A DNA stretch of 24,564 nt from Bacteroidales bacterium (lineage in GTDB: Bacteria; Bacteroidota; Bacteroidia; Bacteroidales; UBA7960): assembly GCA_007132395.1 (NCBI GenBank), contig SLOR01000389.1, positions 1 to 24,564 on the forward strand. Direction: 5' to 3'. The first letter of the stretch is position 1; each line of letters starts with the position of its first letter. Below are positions 14,348 through 21,044 of the stretch, one piece after another. The translations under genes and the position numbers were made by a program. A model generated the notes under the pieces. The model did no database searches. It was not told the origin of the DNA and worked only from the letters and a program-made list of their open reading frames with translations.

Positions 14348-14405
14348 TAATAATTTATCAAAGACATTTATAATAGCTCCCAGTGAGTTTTAAAACGATA
14401 TTTCC

Positions 14406-14591
14406 ATGAAAAAGTACAAAGTTTCACAAGTGCGCAGCGCCATTGGCAGGCCGGAGAGGCAAAAAAGAACGCTTCTGGCACTGGGATTGCGCAAGCTGCA
14501 CAACCCCGTTACACTCGAGGGCACACCACAGGTGCTGGGTATGATTGACAAAATAAAGCACCTGGTGGTTGTTGAAGAAGTTAACGCTTAA
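14406..14591 (+). CDS. rpmD: Ribosomal protein L30 (uL30)
   Basis: This small 50S protein is present in many but not all bacteria. It has 61 residues (E. coli 59). It begins KKYKVSQVRSAIGRPERQ, then the central LALGLRKLHNPV (about 25-36) and GMIDKIKHLVVVEEV near the end; all are family-typical. Its leader contains a strong hairpin and a TTTTAAAA copy close to the ATG. The start is unambiguous because the frame is closed upstream near this point and the product has family length. Confidence 0.94.
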   Translation: MKKYKVSQVRSAIGRPERQKRTLLALGLRKLHNPVTLEGTPQVLGMIDKIKHLVVVEEVNA

Positions 14592-14626
14592 TTTATTTGG
14601 TAATAATTTTAAATTTGCATATAAAA

Positions 14627-15073
14627 ATGGATTTAAGTAATCTTAAACCAGCAGATGGTTCAGTAAAATCCAACAAGAGGATAGGCAGAGGTCAGGGTTC
14701 AGGACGTGGAGGTACATCCACAAGAGGACACAAAGGAGCTAAATCCCGTTCTGGATACAGCAGTAAGGCAGGTTTTGAAGGCGGTCAGATGCCTTTAGCA
14801 AGAAGGTTGCCCAAGTTTGGTTTCAAAAATATCAACCGTGTTGAATATGTTGGAATCAACCTGGATAAACTTCAGCAACTTGCCGAAAGCAAAGGTATTA
14901 CTGTGATTGACCCCGCAGTATTGGTTGAGAATGGTCTTGCTTCACGCAGGGATCTGGTAAAGATCCTGGGCAGAGGTGAGCTTTCGGCCAAAATTGAAGT
15001 TACTGCACACAAATTTTCTGCCACAGCTATCAAGGCTATTGAAGCCGGCGGCGGTACGATAAACACTTTATAA
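14627..15073 (+). CDS. rplO: Ribosomal protein L15 (uL15)
   Basis: This 50S assembly protein has a long glycine/arginine-rich extension that penetrates 23S rRNA. I start it at the ATG at 14627, giving 148 residues (E. coli 144) with the family-typical MDLSNLKPADGS. An in-frame TTG at 14597 would prepend ten residues without family support. The motif GRGQGSGRGGTSTRGHKGAKSR lies at about 21-42, and FEGGQMPLARRLPKFGF follows. It ends 8 nt before secY. Confidence 0.95.
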   Translation: MDLSNLKPADGSVKSNKRIGRGQGSGRGGTSTRGHKGAKSRSGYSSKAGFEGGQMPLARRLPKFGFKNINRVEYVGINLDKLQQLAESKGITVIDPAVLVENGLASRRDLVKILGRGELSAKIEVTAHKFSATAIKAIEAGGGTINTL

Positions 15074-15081
15074 AATAAGTA

Positions 15082-16443
15082 ATGAAAAGATTTTTCCAGA
15101 CTCTTCAGAATATCTACAGAATTGAAGACCTCAGGGTGCGAATTATAAACACCCTAGGAATCATTTTAATTTACCGCCTGGGTTCTTATGTTGTTTTGCC
15201 CGGTGTTGATCCACATCAACTGGATGCACTTCAGGCACAAACCTCTGATGGCCTTTTGGGACTGCTCAATATGTTTTCTGGTGGTGCCTTCTCTAATGCA
15301 TCCATCTTTGCTTTGGGTATTATGCCCTACATTAGTGCATCTATTGTAGTGCAGCTTTTAGGCGTGGCGGTACCTTATTTTCAGAAGTTGCAGAAAGAGG
15401 GTGAGAGTGGACGGAAAAAAATCAATCAGATTACCCGTTACCTTACTGTAATCATTACCGGAGCACAGGCACCTGCGTATCTTGCCAATTTGGCATCGCA
15501 ACTGCCGCGCGAGGCAATTACGCCTTTTGATGGTGATCCCGGGGCTTCAATGACTTTCTTTATCTTTTCTTCTGTAGTGATTCTCATTGCAGGTACCATG
15601 TTTGTAATGTGGTTGGGTGAAAAAATTACCGATAAAGGTATAGGTAATGGTATTTCGATCATTATCATGATTGGTATTATTGCCAACCTTCCTTTCGCTC
15701 TGTTTGCTGAGTTTATTGCACGCATGGAGGAAGCAGGTGGGGGATTAGTCATCTTTCTGGTCGAAATTGTGGTGTTAATGGGTATTGTGGTGCTAGCCAT
15801 ATTATTGGTGCAGGGTACCCGACGCATACCGGTTCAGTTTGCCAAAAGAATTGTAGGTAACAAACAGTATGGTGGTGTAAGACAGTACATTCCTCTTAAG
15901 GTGAATGCTGCTGGTGTAATGCCAATTATCTTCGCCCAGGCCATCATGTTTATCCCCATCACGCTGGCAGGTTTTGCTGAATCAGAAGCATTGAGCGGAT
16001 TTGCTGCCACCTTTTCCAATTTCCTGGGATTCTGGTACAACTTCACATTTGCTATCCTTATTATCCTTTTCACTTACTTCTATACAGCCATCACTGTTAA
16101 CCCCAATCAGATGGCAGAAGATATGAAAAAGAACGGCGGATTTATTCCCGGAGTAAAACCAGGAAAACGTACGGCTGAATTTATTGACAACGTAATGTCC
16201 AAAATTACCCTTCCGGGATCAATTTTCCTTGCATTCGTGGCTATTATGCCAGCATTTGCAGGACTCATGGGGGTTACGGGTCAGTTTGCACAGTTCTTCG
16301 GAGGCACCTCACTGTTGATTATGGTAGGGGTTGTGCTTGATACACTGCAGCAAATCGAAAGTCACTTGCTAATGCGCCATTATGACGGTTTGACCAAATC
16401 AGGCAGAATTAAAGGGCGTTCATCCATGGGGATGACTGGTTAA
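15082..16443 (+). CDS. secY: Protein translocase subunit SecY
   Basis: This is the main channel of the SecYEG translocon in the inner membrane, which passes signal-peptide-bearing proteins such as the two exported enzymes flanking this operon. It has 453 residues (E. coli 443). The cytoplasmic N-terminus (RIEDLRVRIINTLGII) leads into hydrophobic segments consistent with ten transmembrane helices. Clear stretches are LGIMPYISASIVVQLL (about 80-95), the glycine-rich GEKITDKGIGNGISIIIMI (about 177-195), and NPNQMAEDMKKNGGFIPGVKPG in the C-terminal half. It lies in its classic position after rplO; adk, often next, is absent. Confidence 0.97.
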   Translation: MKRFFQTLQNIYRIEDLRVRIINTLGIILIYRLGSYVVLPGVDPHQLDALQAQTSDGLLGLLNMFSGGAFSNASIFALGIMPYISASIVVQLLGVAVPYFQKLQKEGESGRKKINQITRYLTVIITGAQAPAYLANLASQLPREAITPFDGDPGASMTFFIFSSVVILIAGTMFVMWLGEKITDKGIGNGISIIIMIGIIANLPFALFAEFIARMEEAGGGLVIFLVEIVVLMGIVVLAILLVQGTRRIPVQFAKRIVGNKQYGGVRQYIPLKVNAAGVMPIIFAQAIMFIPITLAGFAESEALSGFAATFSNFLGFWYNFTFAILIILFTYFYTAITVNPNQMAEDMKKNGGFIPGVKPGKRTAEFIDNVMSKITLPGSIFLAFVAIMPAFAGLMGVTGQFAQFFGGTSLLIMVGVVLDTLQQIESHLLMRHYDGLTKSGRIKGRSSMGMTG

Positions 16444-16456
16444 AGAATAACCAATT

Positions 16457-17257
16457 ATGATTGAATACAAATCAGAACAAGAAATTGAATTAATACGCGA
16501 GAGTTCTTTGCTTGTTGCGAAAACCTTAGGTGAGGTTGCCAAAAATATCCGTCCGGGTATAAAAACCATAGAGCTGGATAAGCTCGCAGAAGAGTTTATC
16601 CGCGATAATGGTGCTGTTCCCGGGTTCAAGGGATATCATGGTTTCAACGGTACTTTATGTATCTCTCCCAATGAACAGGTAGTTCATGGTATTCCCGGAG
16701 ATCGGGAAATAAAGGAGGGTGATATTGTTTCGATTGACTGTGGCGTTCTGAAGAACGGATTTTACGGCGATTGCGCCTATACCTTTGCCATTGGCGAAAT
16801 TGATGAAGCTACCAGGCGGCTGTTACATGTTACCTATCAATGCTTGCTTTTAGGAATCGAAAAGGCAGTTGAAGGGAATACTCTGGGAGATATTTCATCA
16901 GCCATTCAGGAACATGCCGAAAAGGCAGGTTACGGAGTGGTACGGGAGTTGGTAGGACACGGCCTTGGCCGTAACCTGCATGAACCTCCGGAAGTTCCCA
17001 ATTATGGCAAAAGTGGAAAAGGATTAAGACTGCGCCAGGGCCTTGTCATAGCTATTGAACCTATGATTAACCTTGGTAAAAGATTTGTGATGCAGGAAAA
17101 GGATGGCTGGACCATTCGCACTTCCGACCGCAAACCTTCGGCGCATTATGAACACACCATCGCGGTGTGTAAAGACAAAGCCGATGTCCTTTCTTCGTTT
17201 TCGTATATACAGGAGGCTCTTAAACTCAATAAATATAATACATTAATTATCGAATAA
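16457..17257 (+). CDS. map: Methionine aminopeptidase, type I
   Basis: This enzyme removes the initiator methionine from nascent proteins when the second residue is small. It has 266 residues (E. coli 264). The pita-bread fold metal ligands are all present: Asp94, Asp105, His168, Glu201 and Glu232. His77 (VVHGIP) and His175 are the other conserved active-site histidines. It lacks the N-terminal SH3/zinc-finger extension of longer forms. It follows secY by 13 nt and precedes infA by 5 nt, a common arrangement in which co-translational processing is linked to ribosome synthesis. Confidence 0.96.
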   Translation: MIEYKSEQEIELIRESSLLVAKTLGEVAKNIRPGIKTIELDKLAEEFIRDNGAVPGFKGYHGFNGTLCISPNEQVVHGIPGDREIKEGDIVSIDCGVLKNGFYGDCAYTFAIGEIDEATRRLLHVTYQCLLLGIEKAVEGNTLGDISSAIQEHAEKAGYGVVRELVGHGLGRNLHEPPEVPNYGKSGKGLRLRQGLVIAIEPMINLGKRFVMQEKDGWTIRTSDRKPSAHYEHTIAVCKDKADVLSSFSYIQEALKLNKYNTLIIE

Positions 17258-17262
17258 TCAGT

Positions 17263-17481
17263 ATGGCAAAACAATCTTCTATCCAACAAGACGGAACCGT
17301 TATCGAATCTTTGGGAAATGCTATGTTTCGTGTTGAATTAGAAAACGGTCACGTTATTACAGCCCACATTTCTGGTAAAATGCGTATGCACTATATTAAA
17401 ATTTTACCCGGAGACAAAGTGAAGGTGGAGATGTCGCCATATGATTTATCTAAAGGTAGAATTACCTTCAGGTACAAATAA
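17263..17481 (+). CDS. infA: Translation initiation factor IF-1
   Basis: This S1-like OB-fold factor binds the 30S A site during initiation and works with IF-2 and IF-3. It has 72 residues, exactly the usual length. Signatures are QDGTVIESLGNAMFRVELENG (about 9-29), AHISGKMRMHYIKILPGD and the end YDLSKGRITFRYK. It lies between map and rpmJ, a standard position. Confidence 0.97.
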   Translation: MAKQSSIQQDGTVIESLGNAMFRVELENGHVITAHISGKMRMHYIKILPGDKVKVEMSPYDLSKGRITFRYK

Positions 17482-17515
17482 ACGATTTTTATCTAACACA
17501 CCAAAAAACAGCGAA

Positions 17516-17632
17516 ATGAAAGTTAGAGTGTCTGTTAAGAAAAGAAGCCCCGAATGCAAAATTGTTCGCAGAAAAGGCAGAGTGTATGTAATAAACAAAA
17601 AGAACCCCAAGTTCAAGCAACGTCAGGGCTAA
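17516..17632 (+). CDS. rpmJ: Ribosomal protein L36 (bL36), zinc-free form
   Basis: This is the smallest 50S protein, here 38 residues, buried in 23S rRNA near the GTPase-centre side. It starts at the ATG at 17516: MKVRVSVKKRSPECKIVRRK and ends KFKQRQG. The zinc-binding form has Cys11, Cys14, Cys27 and His33. Here only Cys14 remains (Ser11, Asn27, no histidine), so zinc cannot be bound. A longer reading frame overlapping the end of infA exists upstream, but the conserved MKVR start sets the true one. Confidence 0.95.
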   Translation: MKVRVSVKKRSPECKIVRRKGRVYVINKKNPKFKQRQG

Positions 17633-17661
17633 ATTTTTGAACATTTAATTATTAGAATCAT

Positions 17662-18039
17662 ATGGCACGTATTGCAGGAATTGACATCCCCAAAAATAAG
17701 AGAGGCGAAATCGCTTTGACTTATATTTATGGAATCGGTCGCAGCACAGCACAAAAAATCCTCGTAGAGGCAGGAGTGGATGTGAATATTAAAGTTCAGG
17801 ACTGGAATGATGATCAAATTACCAATATCCGTAATATCATTACTGATCATTACAAGGTAGAAGGTGGTTTGAGATCAGAAACCCAGATGAACATTAAGCG
17901 TCTGATGGACATAGGATGCTACAGGGGAATTCGTCACAGGATTGGTTTGCCCCTCAGAGGCCAGAAAACCAAGAACAACGCCCGTACCCGTAAGGGTAAA
18001 AAGAAAACTGTTGCTAACAAGAAGAAAGCAACCAAATAA
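17662..18039 (+). CDS. rpsM: Ribosomal protein S13 (uS13)
   Basis: This 30S head protein pairs with S19 and contacts P-site tRNA and the 50S (bridges B1a/B1b). It has 125 residues (E. coli 118). It begins ARIAGIDIPKNKRGEIALTYIYGIG. The motif CYRGIRHRIGLPLRGQKTKNNARTR lies near the C-terminus, ending in a lysine-rich tail. In E. coli the alpha-operon S4 pseudoknot lies before rpsM. Here the 29-nt gap before rpsM is too short for it, and a similar-shaped structure appears after the gene instead. Confidence 0.97.
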   Translation: MARIAGIDIPKNKRGEIALTYIYGIGRSTAQKILVEAGVDVNIKVQDWNDDQITNIRNIITDHYKVEGGLRSETQMNIKRLMDIGCYRGIRHRIGLPLRGQKTKNNARTRKGKKKTVANKKKATK

Positions 18040-18095
18040 AATAATGCTAAAAGAAGCAGCGCATTATTTTAAGGTTACTTATTACTCAGCTGCTT
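18038..18095 (+). promoter_or_regulatory. Candidate H-type pseudoknot upstream of rpsK-rpsD-rpoA
   Basis: Stem 1 is AAAATAATGC (18038-18047) with GCATTATTTT (18061-18070), ten perfect pairs. Its loop contains AAGCAGC (18054-18060), which pairs over seven bases with GCTGCTT (18089-18095). Linkers are 6, 0 and 18 nt, a sterically sensible H-type geometry with possible coaxial stacking. It starts inside the rpsM stop codon and ends 29 nt before the rpsK ATG. In E. coli S4 represses the alpha operon through a pseudoknot; a functional parallel is inferred only. Confidence 0.5.
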
Positions 18096-18124
18096 GATCA
18101 GAGAAATTATTTTTAAATTAAGTT

Positions 18125-18523
18125 ATGGCAAAATCAACCAAAGGTGCACGTAGTACTAAAAAACGTGTAGTTAAAGTAGAGCCGGTAGGACAAGCGCATA
18201 TTTTTGCATCGTTTAACAACATCATCATTTCGCTTACCAACAATAGTGGACAGGTTATTTCCTGGGCTTCAGCCGGAAAAATGGGCTTCAGAGGTTCTAA
18301 GAAGAATACTCCTTATGCAGGTCAAATGGCCGCTACCGATGCCGCTAAAGTTGCTTATGATGCAGGATTGCGGAAAGTAAAAGTGTTTGTAAAAGGACCC
18401 GGTTCAGGCAGAGAGTCTGCTATCAGAACCATTCACTCTTCAGGAATTGAAGTTGTAGAAATTGTAGATGTTACTCCGCTTCCTCACAACGGTTGCAGAC
18501 CTCCCAAAAGGAGAAGAGTATAA
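18125..18523 (+). CDS. rpsK: Ribosomal protein S11 (uS11)
   Basis: This 30S platform protein lies near the exit-site codon and the SD helix path. It has 132 residues (E. coli 129). Signatures are GQAHIFASFNNIIISLTNNSG (about 22-42), GFRGSKKNTPYAGQMAA, KGPGSGRESAIR and the invariant end HNGCRPPKRRRV. It is separated from rpsM by 85 nt, the longest gap in the alpha cluster, which contains the candidate pseudoknot. No SD precedes the ATG. Confidence 0.97.
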   Translation: MAKSTKGARSTKKRVVKVEPVGQAHIFASFNNIIISLTNNSGQVISWASAGKMGFRGSKKNTPYAGQMAATDAAKVAYDAGLRKVKVFVKGPGSGRESAIRTIHSSGIEVVEIVDVTPLPHNGCRPPKRRRV

Positions 18524-18570
18524 TTTACCATCAAACACTATTTTATTTTCATAGATTATTAGATTAACAT

Positions 18571-19176
18571 ATGGCAAGATATAGAGGACCCCAAACAAAA
18601 ATTGCACGTAAATTCGCAGATGCAATTTTCGGTGCCGATAAAGCATTTGAAAAGAAAAAGTATCCTCCGGGGATGCACGGGGCAAATAAAAGAAGAAAAA
18701 AGCAGTCGGAATATGGAATTCAGCTGCAGGAAAAGCAAAAAGCAAAATATACCTACGGTTTGCTTGAAAAGCAATTTGCTAACTTGTTTGAGAAGGCTAC
18801 ACGCAAAAAAGGTATTACCGGTGAGATTTTGCTTCAGTTACTGGAATCACGCCTTGACAACGTAGTATATCGTTTGGGAATTGCTCCTACACGTAGAGGT
18901 GCACGCCAGCTGGTAGGACACAAGCATATTACCGTAAACGGTGAGGTAGTGAATATTCCTTCCTATACCGTTCGCCCCGGCGACCTGGTAGGTGTAAGAG
19001 AAAAATCCAAAAGCCTTGAAACCATTGTTGAGTCGCTCAGCGGCCGCAACAATACTTTCTCTTGGTTGGAATGGGATGGCCAGAAAATGGAAGGAAAATT
19101 CCTGAATGTACCCGAAAGAGATTTGATTCCCGAGAATATTAAAGAACAACTCATCGTGGAATTGTATTCTAAGTAA
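18571..19176 (+). CDS. rpsD: Ribosomal protein S4 (uS4), zinc-free form
   Basis: This primary 16S rRNA-binding protein nucleates the 5' domain of the 30S and, in E. coli, represses its own operon. It has 201 residues (E. coli 206). It begins ARYRGPQTKIARKF, and YPPGMHGANKRRKKQSEYG lies at about 31-49. The S4 RNA-binding domain is ESRLDNVVYRLGIAPTRRGA (about 92-111) with VGHKHITVNG. No cysteine is present anywhere, so this is the zinc-free form. It is followed by rpoA after 46 nt. Confidence 0.97.
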   Translation: MARYRGPQTKIARKFADAIFGADKAFEKKKYPPGMHGANKRRKKQSEYGIQLQEKQKAKYTYGLLEKQFANLFEKATRKKGITGEILLQLLESRLDNVVYRLGIAPTRRGARQLVGHKHITVNGEVVNIPSYTVRPGDLVGVREKSKSLETIVESLSGRNNTFSWLEWDGQKMEGKFLNVPERDLIPENIKEQLIVELYSK

Positions 19177-19222
19177 CACATAGTTTGAATTGAGTTATCG
19201 TAAAAATATAAAACTCTTATAA

Positions 19223-20215
19223 ATGGCAATATTAGCTTTTCAAAAACCGGATAAGGTTATCATGCTCGAATCTGACGGGAGCTACGGGAAATTTGAATTT
19301 CGGCCGCTGGAACCGGGATACGGTATTACTGTTGGTAATGCTTTGAGAAGAATTCTGCTCTCATCCCTTGAAGGTTTTGCCGTTACTTCTATTCGTATCG
19401 AAGGTGTAGAACACGAGTTTTCGACCATCAAAGGTGTGGTTGAAGATGTAACAGAAATGGTTCTTAACTTCAAGCAAATTAGATTTAAGCAAAAAGTTGA
19501 GGACGAAGACAGCGAAAAAGTAACCATTAACATTTCAGGACAGGATGTGCTGAAAGCCGGTGATTTGAACAACTTCCTGTCAAACTTTCAGGTAATCAAT
19601 ACCGATGTGGTATTGTGCCATATGGAGCCCAATATCAATCTTAATATTGAGCTTACCATAGAAAAAGGCAGAGGGTATGTTCCTGCAGAGGAGAATAAGC
19701 CTTTGAATCCTGTAATCGGACAGATTGCAATTGATTCCATCTTTACTCCTGTAAAAAATGTGAAGTTCTTCATTGAGAACTACCGCGTTGAGCAGAAAAC
19801 CGACTATGAAAAGCTGGTGCTTGAGATTTTAACTGATGGCTCAATTTCTCCCAAAGACGCCCTGAAAGAAGCGGCTAAAATTTTGATTTTCCACTTTATG
19901 CTTTTCTCTGATGAAAAGATTACTCTTGACACAGAGGAGAAAGCTTCCAGCGAAGAGTTTGATGAAACCTCACTGCACATGCGCCAGCTGCTGAAAACTA
20001 AATTAGTAGACCTGGACCTTAGTGTAAGAGCTCTTAACTGCCTGAAAGCTGCAGATGTGGAAACACTGGCTGATCTTGTTTCTTTGAATAAACATGATCT
20101 GCTCAAGTTAAGAAACTTTGGTAAGAAATCTCTTACCGAACTTGAAGAACTTATTAAGTCCAAAAACCTGAGTTTTGGCATGAATCTTTCAAAATACAAA
20201 TTAGATAAGGACTAA
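19223..20215 (+). CDS. rpoA: RNA polymerase alpha subunit
   Basis: This subunit dimerises to start core polymerase assembly. Its C-terminal domain contacts upstream DNA and regulators. It has 330 residues (E. coli 329). The N-terminal domain shows GYGITVGNALRRILLSSLEG (32-51). An acidic linker (about 234-250) joins the C-terminal domain, where LSVRALNCLK (266-275) contains Arg269, equivalent to the DNA-contacting Arg265 of E. coli, and NFGKKSLTELEEL follows. It is placed between rpsD and rplQ as in nearly all bacteria. Confidence 0.97.
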   Translation: MAILAFQKPDKVIMLESDGSYGKFEFRPLEPGYGITVGNALRRILLSSLEGFAVTSIRIEGVEHEFSTIKGVVEDVTEMVLNFKQIRFKQKVEDEDSEKVTINISGQDVLKAGDLNNFLSNFQVINTDVVLCHMEPNINLNIELTIEKGRGYVPAEENKPLNPVIGQIAIDSIFTPVKNVKFFIENYRVEQKTDYEKLVLEILTDGSISPKDALKEAAKILIFHFMLFSDEKITLDTEEKASSEEFDETSLHMRQLLKTKLVDLDLSVRALNCLKAADVETLADLVSLNKHDLLKLRNFGKKSLTELEELIKSKNLSFGMNLSKYKLDKD

Positions 20216-20220
20216 TTGAA

Positions 20221-20832
20221 ATGAGACACAAAAAGAAGATAAATCATCTGGGGAGGACATCTCCGCATAGAAAAGCGATGCTTTCCAATATGGCGGCTTC
20301 CCTGATTCTCAAAAAACGAATTTTTACAACTCTGGCAAAGGCAAAGGCCCTGCGCGTATACGTTGAACCTCTGATTACCAAATCAAAAGACGACTCTACC
20401 CATTCTCGTCGTACCGTTTTTTCCTACTTGCAAAACAAGGAAGCGGTTAGCGAACTTTTCAGGGAAGTTTCTCAAAAGATTGCTGAAAGACCCGGTGGTT
20501 ACACGCGTATTCTTAAAACAGGTTTCAGAAAAGGTGATGCCGCTGAAATGTGCTTTATTGAGCTTGTGGATTACAACCTCAATATGCTGAAAACTTCTGA
20601 TGAAGCCGCCAAGAAGACACGCAGAAGCCGCAGAGGCAAGAAGGCCGGCGATGCTACTGAAACCACAGCAGCTCCCAAAGCAGAAGAAACAGCCGTAGAA
20701 ACGGAAGTAGTAGAAGAAAAAGAAGAAAAAGCTGTTGAGGATACCACTCAGGAGCCCACTGCTGAAGCTACTTCTGAAGAACCTGCAGCCAAAAAAGAAG
20801 ATGATACCCCCGAAAAAAAAGAGGATAAATAA
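20221..20832 (+). CDS. rplQ: Ribosomal protein L17 (bL17) with long acidic C-terminal tail
   Basis: This 50S protein lies near the tunnel exit region. The core covers residues 1-122: MRHKKKINHLGRTSPHRKAM at the start, then NMAASLILKKRIFTTLAKAK and GYTRILKTGFRKGDAAEM. A basic patch KKTRRSRRGKK (131-141) is followed by about 62 residues made almost only of Glu, Ala, Thr, Lys, Pro and Val, strongly acidic and probably disordered. Total length is 203 against 127 in E. coli. Extended L17 tails are known in Bacteroidota, but their role is not. It is the last gene of the super-operon, 5 nt after rpoA, with a terminator 93 nt downstream. Confidence 0.95.
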   Translation: MRHKKKINHLGRTSPHRKAMLSNMAASLILKKRIFTTLAKAKALRVYVEPLITKSKDDSTHSRRTVFSYLQNKEAVSELFREVSQKIAERPGGYTRILKTGFRKGDAAEMCFIELVDYNLNMLKTSDEAAKKTRRSRRGKKAGDATETTAAPKAEETAVETEVVEEKEEKAVEDTTQEPTAEATSEEPAAKKEDDTPEKKEDK

Positions 20833-20924
20833 CAAACATCGTGAATCGCTAATGGAAAGTATTCCGCAGCATGGAATTATGTTTGCAACCTCAAATTTTA
20901 TTATGATTTCGGGTTAAATATTCT

Positions 20925-20967
20925 AAAGAGGATAAAGTGCAGAAAAGCTTTATCCTCTTTTTATTTT
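20925..20967 (+). terminator. Intrinsic terminator of the ribosomal super-operon
   Basis: AAAGAGGATAAAG (20925-20937) and CTTTATCCTCTTT (20948-20960) give a perfect 13-bp stem around a 10-nt loop. TTATTTT follows. It is the first clear terminator after 2090, so the whole rpsL-rplQ block lies between two strong terminators. Confidence 0.92.
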
Positions 20968-20997
20968 AATACATTACAAACTTTAGTATTTTTAAAG

Positions 20998-21005
20998 TTC
21001 TTTTG
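20998..21005 (+). promoter_or_regulatory. Possible -7 box for eno
   Basis: TTCTTTTG is one mismatch from TAnnTTTG and ends 39 nt before the eno ATG. A convincing -33 box is not visible (TTA at 20974-20976 is the best available). A separate eno promoter must lie between the terminator at 20925-20967 and 21045, so the location is reasonable though the box is weak. Confidence 0.3.
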
Positions 21006-21044
21006 GAAATAAAGGATTTCATTAACAATTAAAAAATTAGAATT

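Noticed and set aside
14597..14626. Upstream TTG start for rplO
   Set aside because: The ten extra hydrophobic residues have no counterpart in L15; the ATG at 14627 gives the expected MDLSNLKP start.
20852..20917. 21-codon frame between rplQ and the operon terminator
   Set aside because: No SD, no recognised product, A/T-rich sequence where short frames are expected. It lies just before the terminator and is probably untranslated 3' sequence.
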